From the NCBI GenBank assembly GCA_031180725.1, contig JAPSLO010000006.1, positions 124,001 through 188,000 on the forward strand: a stretch of 64,000 bases of DNA, written 5' to 3'. The notes under the pieces were generated by a model. That model saw nothing but the letters and a program-made list of their open reading frames with translations, did no database searches and had not been told where the DNA came from. Shown here in pieces: positions 33,089-41,014 of this stretch; the first letter of the stretch is position 1; every line of letters starts with the position of its first letter. Position numbers and translations under genes: made by a program. Origin of the DNA: Roseomonas sp. Its GTDB lineage: Bacteria > Pseudomonadota > Alphaproteobacteria > Acetobacterales > Acetobacteraceae.

Positions 33089-35589
33089 GCCGCCACCTCC
33101 TCCAGGGATGGCGCCTGGCGCGGCGGGAGTTGCGCGGCGGCCTTGCTTCGCTGCGCATCGTGCTGGCCTGTCTGGCCTTGGGGGTGGCTGCCATCACCGC
33201 CGTCGGCACGCTGCGGGCCGCCACCGAGGCGGGGCTGGCCGCCGACGGTGCCAGGCTGCTGGGCGGCGATATCGAGATCCGGACCTCGCAACGCCCGATC
33301 TCGCCCGAGGCGAAGGCCTGGGCGGAGGCTCGCGGCGCGCGGCTGTCCGATGTGGTTGAGATGCGTGCCATGGCCGTCGCCGCCTCCGGCGAGCGCAGCC
33401 TGGTGGAGCTGAAGGCGGTGGACGGCGCCTATCCGCTTTATGGCGAGCTGGTGCTGTCGCCGGACGGGGCGCGACTGACGTTGGACTCGGTCGCGCTGGA
33501 AGCAGGTGTTGCGGAGCGGCTCAACCTCAACCCTGGCGATCCCGTGCGCATCGGGGAGGCCACGCTGCGCTTCGCCGGCGTGATCGTGAGCGAACCGGAT
33601 CGGGTCGCCAGCCCTGCCGTGCTGGGCCCGCGCGCCATGGTGCTGGCTGATTCCCTGCCGGCCACCGGCCTGATCCAGCCGGGCAGCCTGGTGAACTACG
33701 ACACCCGCCTGCGCCTGCCGGCGGGCGTCGCGCCGCGGCCTTTCGCCGAGGCCTGGCGCGCCGCGCAGGGCGATGGCGGCTGGCGGATACGCTTCGCCGA
33801 TCAGGCGGAGCCGGGGGTGAACCGCTTCCTGGACCGCGCGGCGAGCTTTCTGGTGCTGGCCGGGCTGACGGCCCTTCTGGTGGGCGGCATCGGGGTGGCC
33901 ACCGGCGTGCGCGCCTGGCTGGAGGCACGCGGCCGCACCATCGCAACGCTGCGCTGCCTGGGCGCGCCGGCCGGCACCATCCTGGCCACCTACCTGATCC
34001 AGGTGATGATCCTGGCGGTCTGCGGCATCGTGGTCGGCTTGGTGGCCGGCCACGGGTTGACTTGGCTGGCGGCCCAGGCCCTGGCCGATACGCTGCCCGT
34101 GCCGCCACGCCTCGGGATCTACCCGCGGGAAATGCTGCTGGCGGCACTTTACGGACTGCTGACGGCGCTGGTCTTCGCGCTCTGGCCGCTCGGGCGCGCC
34201 CAGCGCATCCCCGGCGCGGCGCTGTTCCGCGATACCGTCACCACGCAGCCCGGCTGGCCCGCGCGCGGCATCATCCTGGCGAATGCGCTGGCCGCGCTCG
34301 CCCTGGCTGCGCTGGTGGTGGGCACGGCGGAGCAGCCGGGCTTCGCGCTGGGCTTCGTCGGCGGCGCGGCGGTGACGCTGCTGGTGTTCCGGCTGGGCGC
34401 CAGCCTGCTGATGCGCCTGGCCAGGTCCTTCCGGCGGGTGCGGCGCCCCTCCTGGCGACTGGGCCTGGCCAATCTGCATCGGCCCGGTGCGCCGACGCCG
34501 ACCATGCTGGTGGCGCTCGGCATCGGCCTGACCACGCTGGCCGCCATCGCCACCATTGAGGGCAATCTGCGCCGGCAGCTTTCGGAGCAGATGCCTCAGT
34601 CGGCGCCCAGCTTCTTCTTCATCGATATCCAGAACGACCAGGCGCGCGACTTCGATGCGCTGGCCCTGCGCCAGCCCGGGGTGGAGGAAGTGAAGCGCGC
34701 GCCCAGCCTGCGTGCCCGCGTTGTCGCCGTGGATGGCGTGCCGGCCGACCAGGTGAATGCCACGGAGGACACGCGCTGGGCGCTGCGCGGCGACCGCGGG
34801 CTGACCTATGCCGCCACGCCGCCGGAGGGCACGCGGCTGGTCGCCGGGGAGTGGTGGCCGGCCGACTACAATGGCCCGCCGCTGCTCTCCTTCGATGCCA
34901 ACCTGGCGCGCGGCTGGGGCGTTGGGATCGGCTCCGTCATCACCGTGAATGTGCTGGGGCGCGACATCGACCTGCGCATCGCTAGCCTGCGCGACGTGCA
35001 GTGGCGGGGGCTCGGCATCAACTACACCATGGTCGCCTCGCCCGGCCTGCTGGAGGCCGCGCCGCACACCCACATCGCCACCGTCCGCGCCAGCGCCGTG
35101 ACGGAGCCTGCGGTACTGCGGGCGCTGACGGACGCCTTCCCCAACATCTCCGGCATCCGGGTGCGGGATGCGCTGGAGGCGGTGGTCAACCTGCTCGCGC
35201 GCGTGGGCGTGGCGCTGCAGGCCACCTCCTCGGTGACGCTGCTGGCGGGAATGCTGGTGCTGGCGGGCGCAGTGGCGGCAGGACAACGGCGGCGGGTGCG
35301 GGATGCCGTGGTGCTGAAGACGGTGGGCGCGACCCGCGCGCAGATCCGCGCCGCCTGGCTGGTGGAATTCGGGCTACTGGGGCTGGTGGCGGGGCTGCTG
35401 GCAGCGGCGGCGGGCTCGGCGGCCTCCTGGGCGGTGGTGCGCTTCGTCATGCGGGGCGACTGGGTCTTCCTGCCCGGCACCCTGGCCGCCGTTGTGGCCG
35501 GCTGCGTGCTGCTGACGCTGGCGCTGGGCTATGTCGGCACCGCCCTGGCGCTGCGCGCCCGACCGGCGCCGCTGTTGCGGAACGAGTAA
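33085..35589 (+). CDS. ABC transporter permease, YbbP type (two FtsX domains)
   Basis: An 834-residue inner-membrane permease. The first helix is near residues 20-45 (LRIVLACLALGVAAITAVGT), followed by a periplasmic MacB-like domain with LLGGDIEI. Four helices then lie between about 250 and 380, further helices near 400-440, and a second periplasmic domain about 490-700. The last FtsX bundle (VTLLAGMLVLAGAVAAGQRRRVRDAVVLKTVGATRAQI, and LALGYVGTALAL) is at the C-terminus. The length and duplicated FtsX layout match YbbP. It acts with the overlapping ATPase; the cargo is unknown. Confidence 0.92.
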
Positions 35590-35609
35590 GCGGGCGCTTG
35601 GATCGGGGC

Positions 35610-36113
35610 ATGGAACACACCCTCTCCGATTCCGACGCGGCCCATCTGCGCCGGGCCTTCGAACTGGCGGGCCAGGCTCGCGCGCGGGGCGACCGGCCCT
35701 TCTCCGCCGTCATCGTCGCGGAGGACGGCAGCACCCTGGTCGAGGGGATGTCCACCCAGAGCGCGGGCGGCGGCGGAACGCTGGCGCATTCCGAGATGAA
35801 TGCCTGCCAAGCGGCGATCGCCGCCGGCATTCCCCGGGCCACGCTGCGCCGGGCTACCATCTATTCCTCGGGCGAGCCCTGCGCGATGTGCGCCGCGGCC
35901 ATCTTCTATACGGGAATCGGGCGGGTAGTGTACGGTCTTTCGGCCGGGGCCATCCTGCATCTGCGCAACGCCCAGCCGCACACGGCGGGCCTTTCCCTCT
36001 CCTGCCGGGCGGTGCTGGAAAGTGCCGCGGAAAAGGTGGAGGTCATAGGCCCCTGCCTGGAGGCCGAGGGCGCCGTGCCGCACCAGGGCTACTGGGTGGA
36101 AGGCGCGGCCTGA
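35610..36113 (+). CDS. Nucleoside/cytidine deaminase-fold protein
   Basis: A 167-residue zinc deaminase. The active site is complete: HSEMNACQAAI near residue 60 (His ligand plus proton-shuttle Glu) and SSGEPCAMCAAAIFYTGIGRVVYGL near 88 (two Cys ligands). The rest resembles the guanine deaminase/TadA-like branch rather than tRNA-specific TadA, since SRAVLES-type C-terminal segments replace the TadA tail. It probably deaminates a free base or nucleoside. It starts 20 bases after the YbbP-like gene on the same strand. Confidence 0.87.
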   Translation: MEHTLSDSDAAHLRRAFELAGQARARGDRPFSAVIVAEDGSTLVEGMSTQSAGGGGTLAHSEMNACQAAIAAGIPRATLRRATIYSSGEPCAMCAAAIFYTGIGRVVYGLSAGAILHLRNAQPHTAGLSLSCRAVLESAAEKVEVIGPCLEAEGAVPHQGYWVEGAA

Positions 36114-36151
36114 GCCACCCCGCAGCGAGGCAGGAGCCACCGGAGGGCAAT

Positions 36152-36167
36152 GTGACAAATGCGTCAC
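36152..36167. promoter_or_regulatory. Inverted repeat GTGAC-N6-GTCAC
   Basis: A perfect dyad in the intergenic region before the Bax-inhibitor-1 gene, about 58 bases upstream of its -35 element. It resembles a Crp/Fnr-family site, but the TGTGA/TCAC halves are eight bases apart, not six. The cognate factor is unknown. Confidence 0.4.
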
Positions 36168-36217
36168 TTCGCCTCCGACACTTCCCATCTTCGGCACCTT
36201 GGCTGAAAGAAGGGGCC

Positions 36218-36254
36218 AATCCGGTTGATCCGGATTACCAAAACTCCATATGAT
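36218..36254 (+). promoter_or_regulatory. Sigma70-like promoter overlapped by a 7-bp dyad
   Basis: TTGATC (36225-36230), an 18-base spacer and TATGAT (36249-36254) make a near-consensus promoter for the Bax-inhibitor-1 gene, with a leader of about 48 bases. The perfect inverted repeat AATCCGG-N5-CCGGATT (36218-36236) covers the -35 hexamer, which is the expected position for a repressor. Confidence 0.6.
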
Positions 36255-36308
36255 GGACGACGCCGGGACGGCTCCACACCCTCGTCCCGCCGGGAGGATG
36301 TACTGACC

Positions 36309-37106
36309 ATGGCTTTCGGTCCCGACAACCGCTTTCAGACGGGCGCGTCGGCCTGGACCCAGCCCCTCGGGCGGTCCGCGGCCGTTGACGCTGCCCAGCT
36401 CGACGCCGGGCTGCGGGCGTACATGCTGCGCGTCTACAACTGGATGGCCTCCGGCCTCCTTCTGACCGGCATCGTCGCCTATCTGATCGCCCATACCGGC
36501 GCGGCAGAGCTGTTCTACCAGGTGGTGCGCACGCCGCGCGGTCTGGCAACGGTGCCGACCGGCCTGGGCTGGATCGCGATGTTCGCGCCGCTGGCCTTCA
36601 TCCTGGTGCTGAGCTTCGGCATCAACCGGATGAGCAAGACCACGGCGCAGGCCTTGTTCTGGGCTTTCGCGGCCGTGATGGGCGCATCGCTGTCCAACAT
36701 CTTCGCGATCTACACCTCGGCCTCGATCGCCAGCACCTTCTTCATTACCGCCGCGATGTTCGCCGCGACCAGCCTCTATGGCTACACGACAAAGGCGGAC
36801 CTCACGCGGCTGGGCACCTTCATGATGATGGGCCTGATCGGCATCCTGATCGCGGGCCTCGTCAATATCTTCCTGCAGAGTTCCGCCCTGCAGTTCGCGG
36901 TCAGCGTGATCGGCGTGGTGGTCTTCGTGGGCCTCACCGCCTATGACACGCAGCGGATCAAGGCGGACTACCTGGACTACGCCTATGCCGATGGCACGGA
37001 GGAAGCGGGCAAGCGCAGCGTCTTCGACGCGCTGAGCCTCTACCTGAACTTCGTGAACATGTTCCAGCTGCTGCTGCAGTTCATGGGCGTGCGCCAGAGC
37101 GAGTAG
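36309..37106 (+). CDS. Bax inhibitor-1 / YccA-YbhL family membrane protein
   Basis: A 265-residue protein with seven hydrophobic segments between about residues 40 and 260. Family motifs are LRAYMLRVYNWMASGLLLTGIVAYLI, VMGASLSNIFAIYTSASIASTFFITAAMFAATSLYGYTTKADLTRLG, and YDTQRIKADYLDY near 215. These proteins form pH-sensitive calcium-leak channels or modulate membrane proteases such as FtsH. GGGAGGAT precedes the ATG at 36309. It has its own promoter and its own terminator, so it is monocistronic. Confidence 0.93.
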   Translation: MAFGPDNRFQTGASAWTQPLGRSAAVDAAQLDAGLRAYMLRVYNWMASGLLLTGIVAYLIAHTGAAELFYQVVRTPRGLATVPTGLGWIAMFAPLAFILVLSFGINRMSKTTAQALFWAFAAVMGASLSNIFAIYTSASIASTFFITAAMFAATSLYGYTTKADLTRLGTFMMMGLIGILIAGLVNIFLQSSALQFAVSVIGVVVFVGLTAYDTQRIKADYLDYAYADGTEEAGKRSVFDALSLYLNFVNMFQLLLQFMGVRQSE

Positions 37107-37137
37107 TGGGGCCGGCCAGCAGGCCGGTTCTGCAGCC

Positions 37138-37165
37138 CCCCGGGGAGCAATCCCCGGGGTTTTTT
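37138..37165 (+). terminator. Rho-independent terminator of the Bax-inhibitor-1 gene
   Basis: A nine-base stem CCCCGGGGA / TCCCCGGGG with a GCAA loop is followed by six T residues, 32 bases after the stop codon. This is a textbook intrinsic terminator. Confidence 0.92.
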
Positions 37166-37585
37166 CGTGCCACGGGTCCTGCCCGGTGCCAGGCGCTGAG
37201 CTGACGCCGGAGGTGCGGTCTCGCAGGCCGGCGGCCGCTTCTCCGGGTCGTGGAACCGGGCCGGCTGGTCGGGAGCTGGTGCTGGTGCTGGAGAATAAGA
37301 AGTCGGCTCGGGCGGCCACCATGGCGTACCGCTTCACTTGAGCCGGGTTGCACCGGGCAGCGTGGCCACGCGAATTGCGGTGGCTCTGCCCTGGGACCCC
37401 GCGGTCGGCTGGGAAGCGGAGAGGGCGCCGCAGTCCCGCTGGGCCATGTGGCCGCCCAGTGCTTCTTCTGCCTCCTTGCTCCAAACGCCGGAGGTCCTGA
37501 GACCCTTTCCAGGGCCTTTGCGTCGGACCCTGGTGAGGGCCCAGGGGCCGAGCCCTCTGGAAGCGCCCTCAGCCAGCGTCGAGGG
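37166..37585. other. 420-base stretch without a recognisable gene
   Basis: Between the Bax-inhibitor terminator and the convergent cysD stop there is no frame with a plausible start, ribosome-binding site and protein pattern. Several short GC hairpins are present. One of them (CGAGGGT at 37580 pairing with ACCCTCG ending at 37601) spans the cysD stop codon and may help end that transcript. I looked for a cysN remnant, tmRNA, SRP RNA and RNase P signatures and saw none. Confidence 0.5.
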
Positions 37586-38512
37586 TCAGAAGTAACCCTC
37601 GCGCTTCTTGCGTTCCATGGAGGCTTCCTGGTCCTTGTCGATCAGGCGGCCGGCGCGTTCGCTGACGCGGCTTTCGCGCAGCTCGCGGATCACCTCCTCG
37701 ATCGTTGCCGCGCGGCTTTCATGCGCCGCCGTCAGCGGCCAGTCGCCCATGGTGCGGAACCGCACCCACAGCTCCTCCACCCGCTCGCCCGGCAGCAGCG
37801 GCAGCCGCTCATCATCGCGCATGATCAGCACGCCATCCCGCCGCACCACCGGCCGCGGCGCCGCATAATACAGCGGCACGATCGGAATGTTCTCCGCCGC
37901 GATGTAGTCCCACACATCGAACTCGGTCCAGTTCGACAGCGGGAACACCCGCATCCCTTCGCCCTGGTTCACCCGCGTGTTGTAGAGCCCCCACAGCTCC
38001 GGCCGCTGGTTCCGCGGCTCCCAGGTGTGGCCAGAAGTGCGGTGGCTGAACACCCGCTCCTTCGCCCGCGCCTTCTCCTCGTCGCGCCGCGCCCCGCCAA
38101 TCGCCGCATCGAACTTGTGCAGGTCCAGCGCCTGCTTCAGCGCCTCGGTCCCCATCACGCTCATGTGAACCTGGCTGCCGTGATCAATCGGGTTGATCCC
38201 CCGCGCCAGCCCATCCGGGTTGGTGTGCACAATCAGGTTCAGCCCCAGCTCCGCCGCCCGCTGGTCGCGAAACTCCAGCATCGCCCGGAAGTCCCAGCCG
38301 GTCGCAATGTGCAGGCACGGAAAAGGCAGCCGCCCCGGCGCAAAGGCCTTCAGCGCGATGTGCAACACCACCGAGCTGTCCTTGCCAATCGAATAAAGAA
38401 GCACCGGATTGCGGAAGCTCGCCGCCGTCTCACGGAGGATGCCAATCGCCTCCGCCTCCAGCCGCCGCAAATGGGGGGTGAGCCTGGTCGCCGCCTGGGC
38501 CTGAGTCTGCAT
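37586..38512 (-). CDS. cysD: Sulfate adenylyltransferase subunit 2 (CysD)
   Basis: A 308-residue ATP-sulfurylase small subunit of the PAPS-reductase fold. It has the PP-loop [18 protein letters not shown] near residue 40, [28 protein letters not shown] near 140, [16 protein letters not shown] near 190, and the C-terminal [17 protein letters not shown] typical of CysD. With the GTPase CysN it makes adenylyl sulfate for cysteine synthesis or PAPS. Unusually, no cysN follows it; the next 420 bases are empty and the next gene is convergent. It is downstream of carD but separated by a terminator-like hairpin. Confidence 0.94.
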   Translation of the reverse strand: MQTQAQAATRLTPHLRRLEAEAIGILRETAASFRNPVLLYSIGKDSSVVLHIALKAFAPGRLPFPCLHIATGWDFRAMLEFRDQRAAELGLNLIVHTNPDGLARGINPIDHGSQVHMSVMGTEALKQALDLHKFDAAIGGARRDEEKARAKERVFSHRTSGHTWEPRNQRPELWGLYNTRVNQGEGMRVFPLSNWTEFDVWDYIAAENIPIVPLYYAAPRPVVRRDGVLIMRDDERLPLLPGERVEELWVRFRTMGDWPLTAAHESRAATIEEVIRELRESRVSERAGRLIDKDQEASMERKKREGYF

Positions 38513-38563
38513 GCGCGGATGGTCCTGGGGATCGTGCAGGAATGACAGGCGCAGAAAGCACGA

Positions 38564-38590
38564 CGCCGAGAGGAGGGAAACCCCTCGGCG
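38564..38590 (-). terminator. Terminator-like hairpin after carD
   Basis: CGCCGAG pairs with CTCGGCG with three more inner pairs around a short loop, nine bases after the carD stop on the minus strand. The following sequence has only a broken T run (CTTTCT about ten bases on), so termination may be partial and allow read-through into cysD. Confidence 0.55.
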
Positions 38591-38598
38591 ACAGCCTG

Positions 38599-39924
38599 TC
38601 AGCTCTTCAGCACGGCCTGCAGCTTTTCCGCCGCTGTGGCCTTGTCGGTGCTGTCAATTGCCGCGAATTCCGCGGCCAGGCGGTCCAGTGCCTGTTCGTA
38701 GATCTGACGCTCGGAGAAGGACTGGTCGGGCTGTCCTGCATTGCGGTGCAGGTCGCGCACCACCTCGGCGATGGCGATCGGGTCGCCGGAGTTGATCTTC
38801 TGCTCGTATTCCTGCGCGCGGCGCGACCACATGGTCCGCTTGATGCGGGCGCGGCCGCGCAACACGGCCAGCGCTTCCTTCATCATCTCCTCGCTGGCCA
38901 GCTTTCGCAGGCCGGAAGAGGCCGCCTTGTTGATCGGGACGCGCAGCGTCATCCGGTTCTCCTCGAAGGTGACGATGATCACCTTCAGCGAGAGGCCGGC
39001 AACCGGCATTTCCTCAATGCCCTGGACCTGGCCAACGCCATGGGTGGGGTAGACCACGTGGTCGCCGGCCTTGAATTCCACCGGGGGTGCCTTCGGCTTG
39101 GGGAGAGAAGCGGCACCATCGGCGCCGGCGGGGCGGGGGGCGGGTATTCCTGGGCGCGGCGGCAGGGCCTGGCGCGGCGTGCCGGGGCGTGGAACCGCGA
39201 AGAGGGGGGCGGCCCCGGCCCGGGGCGCGGCGGCCGCCTGCGCCGCCTGGGCCATCGGGGCAGCCGGCTGTGGCGGCAGGGGGCGTGTCGCGGAGGAGGG
39301 CGCGGTCTGAGGCGGAGAGGGCCTGGGCGTCGGCGGGGCGGCTGCAGTGGAGGCCAGCGCGGGCGCAGGGGCCGCAGGCGCGGGGCGCGGTGCCGCAGCC
39401 TGAACCGGGGGCGGAGCTTCCTTCGGCCGAGCGGTGGTCGGCGCAGCCCTCCCACTGGTGCCGGGCTGCGGCTTCGGCGCGGCGGCCTTGGGCGGGCTGG
39501 CCGGGGCCGGCGACTTCGCGAGCACTTTCGCCGCCGGCTTGGCTGGGCTGCTGGCTCTGACAGGCTTGGCCGGCTTCGGCGCTGGCCGGGCGCTGGCCTT
39601 GGCGACCGCCTTGATCGAGGCCTTCACAGCCGTCTTGGCCGGCGTGGATCGGGTGGATTTCGGGGCCAGCTTCGCTGCGGACTTTGCGGCTGTGGACTTC
39701 GCCGGAGCCGGCTTCGCCGCGGTAGGCTTGGTGGCGGATTTCGGCGCTGCCTTCCCGGCAGCCGCCTTCGCGGCAGGCCGGGCAGTAGCCCGCATCGCGG
39801 CCCTCACGACGGGCGGCGGCTTGGCTGCCCTCACCGCCGGCTTGGCGGTGGCCACGGCCTTCGCCGAGGGCTTGGCCGTCGCTTTCTTGTTCCTACCGCT
39901 CTTCGACTGGGCGCTCGTCTTCAT
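38599..39924 (-). CDS. carD: CarD/CdnL-family RNA polymerase-binding regulator with long histone-H1-like N-terminal tail
   Basis: The last 158 residues (284-441) are a complete Car[21 protein letters not shown] (RNA polymerase-interacting domain), [21 protein letters not shown], then the helical DNA-binding part with [20 protein letters not shown]. It stabilises open complexes at rRNA and other promoters. The first 283 residues are low-complexity: Lys/Ala/Pro/Ser repeats like histone H1 to about 150, then Pro/Ala-rich. Ordinary alphaproteobacterial CarD is about 160-170 residues, so the tail is large. ATG 39924 is preferred over the GTG one codon earlier. Upstream on the same strand is fdxA. 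Confidence 0.93.
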   Translation of the reverse strand: MKTSAQSKSGRNKKATAKPSAKAVATAKPAVRAAKPPPVVRAAMRATARPAAKAAAGKAAPKSATKPTAAKPAPAKSTAAKSAAKLAPKSTRSTPAKTAVKASIKAVAKASARPAPKPAKPVRASSPAKPAAKVLAKSPAPASPPKAAAPKPQPGTSGRAAPTTARPKEAPPPVQAAAPRPAPAAPAPALASTAAAPPTPRPSPPQTAPSSATRPLPPQPAAPMAQAAQAAAAPRAGAAPLFAVPRPGTPRQALPPRPGIPAPRPAGADGAASLPKPKAPPVEFKAGDHVVYPTHGVGQVQGIEEMPVAGLSLKVIIVTFEENRMTLRVPINKAASSGLRKLASEEMMKEALAVLRGRARIKRTMWSRRAQEYEQKINSGDPIAIAEVVRDLHRNAGQPDQSFSERQIYEQALDRLAAEFAAIDSTDKATAAEKLQAVLKS

Positions 39925-40299
39925 CACGCCACCCGCTTCCAGCGGTTCCGGGCATCTGCGACCCCGGCCCTATGTCGCAGAGATCAGTGCCGCGTGGGTG
40001 CAGGCAGCCTCCGGCCAGGCCGGCCGGCCGCCACCTGTTCCATGCTGCATGACCGACCGCGAAATTACTCCGCCGGAACAGCCATGGCCCAATCCCTTTA
40101 ACAATCTAATACAAATGGGTGCCGCTGGCCACCCCCGCCCCCGGACAGGGCACGCGGCCCCCCGTCGCCCGGCTCGCGGGCGGATTCCATGGCGTTTCAG
40201 TGCGCTTTCAGGCGGGCAGAGGCTGGGGCGGGGTCTCGGTCGATGATCCACGGCCAACGCCGTGAAACCAGGCGCGCAAAGGCGCGCCCCCGCCACCAG
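39925..40299. other. 375-base intergenic region between carD and fdxA
   Basis: No coding frame is supportable here. It should hold the carD promoter on the minus strand: an AT-rich patch at 40099-40122 (TTTAACAATCTAATACAAAT on the plus strand) stands out in otherwise GC-rich sequence, about 175-200 bases before the carD start, implying a long leader. I cannot fix the -10 and -35 hexamers with confidence. The fdxA terminator-like hairpin is at its far end. Confidence 0.5.
40271..40288 (-). terminator. GC hairpin after fdxA
   Basis: GGCGCGC and GCGCGCC (seven pairs) flank a four-base loop, 11 bases after the fdxA stop on the minus strand. Only a short TTT follows, so it is a weak intrinsic terminator at best. 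Confidence 0.45.
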
Positions 40300-40632
40300 T
40301 TATGGCTTACCCGGTTCCGGGCTGAACAGTTCCTGCTTGCCCGGCTTGTCCTTCCACTCATCCGCATCGGCCGGCGCTTCACCCTTTCGAGTGATGTTCG
40401 GCCATTGCGTGGCATAGGTGCGGTTCAGTTCGGCCCAGGCGGTGGCCTTCGGGTCGCTGTCCGGGACGATCGCCTCGGCGGGGCATTCCGGCTCGCAGAC
40501 GCCGCAATCGATGCACTCGTCCGGATGGATGACCAGCATGTTCTCGCCCACGTAGAAGCAGTCCACCGGACAGACTTCCACGCAGTCCATGTACTTGCAC
40601 TTGATGCAGTTCTCGGTGACGACGTAGGTCAA
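40300..40632 (-). CDS. fdxA: Seven-iron ferredoxin FdxA
   Basis: A 110-residue 3Fe-4S/4Fe-4S ferredoxin. Its clusters are bound by [19 protein letters not shown] near residues 8-25 and [18 protein letters not shown] near 36-53; [10 protein letters not shown] lies between. It carries electrons in the cytoplasm. The start is TTG at 40632 (reading LTYVV, where relatives have MTYVV), with a perfect GGAGGCGG five bases upstream, so the alternative start is well supported. It follows the S4-domain gene by 90 bases on the minus strand, in the usual alphaproteobacterial order. Confidence 0.94.
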   Translation of the reverse strand: MTYVVTENCIKCKYMDCVEVCPVDCFYVGENMLVIHPDECIDCGVCEPECPAEAIVPDSDPKATAWAELNRTYATQWPNITRKGEAPADADEWKDKPGKQELFSPEPGKP

Positions 40633-40722
40633 TTCCGCCTCCGGCCCGCGGGGGATGTGCGCAAGGGCGCGTCCCGGCCAAGCCGAGGATTTGGCCTGCC
40701 GCGGTGCACAAGGCAAGCGTGG

Positions 40723-41013
40723 CTAAACTTTGTCCTCCGCCAAGTCCTCGTAGAGAAGCCTGGCCTCCGCCGGTGGGCCGCGGCGCGAAGCCAGTGCCAG
40801 CACGCGCCAGACCCGCACGCGGCCATGCAGGCCGATGGTCAGCACATCCCCCACCCGCAGCCGGGCATGCGCCTTGTCTGTAGGCTGGCGGTTCAGCCGC
40901 ACCGTGCCGGCCGCGACCAGCCGGGCGCATTCCGCTCGCGTCTTGGCCAGCCGCGCGCACCAGAGCCAAAGGTCGAGCCGTTGCCAGTCGGCCTCGCCCT
41001 CCGGCCCTGCCAT
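40723..41013 (-). CDS. S4-domain RNA-binding protein (Hsp15-like)
   Basis: A 96-residue protein made almost entirely of an S4 RNA-binding domain: RLDLWLWCARLAKTRAECARLVAAGTVRLNRQPTDKAHARLRVGDVLTI from about residue 12 to 60. A short charged tail follows. Hsp15 relatives rescue 50S subunits with stalled nascent chains. Its ATG is one base after the helicase stop, so translation is coupled. The pairing of a ribosome-associated S4 protein with a helicase suggests a joint role in RNA metabolism, which is inference. Confidence 0.88.
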   Translation of the reverse strand: MAGPEGEADWQRLDLWLWCARLAKTRAECARLVAAGTVRLNRQPTDKAHARLRVGDVLTIGLHGRVRVWRVLALASRRGPPAEARLLYEDLAEDKV

Positions 41014-41014
41014 C

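Noticed and set aside
36151-36167. The GTGAC dyad as a classical CRP site
   Set aside because: TGTGA and TCAC are separated by eight bases instead of six, so it is kept only as an unassigned dyad.
37166-37585. Degenerate cysN or a structural RNA after cysD
   Set aside because: No GTPase motifs in any minus-strand frame and no SRP, tmRNA or RNase P consensus segments.
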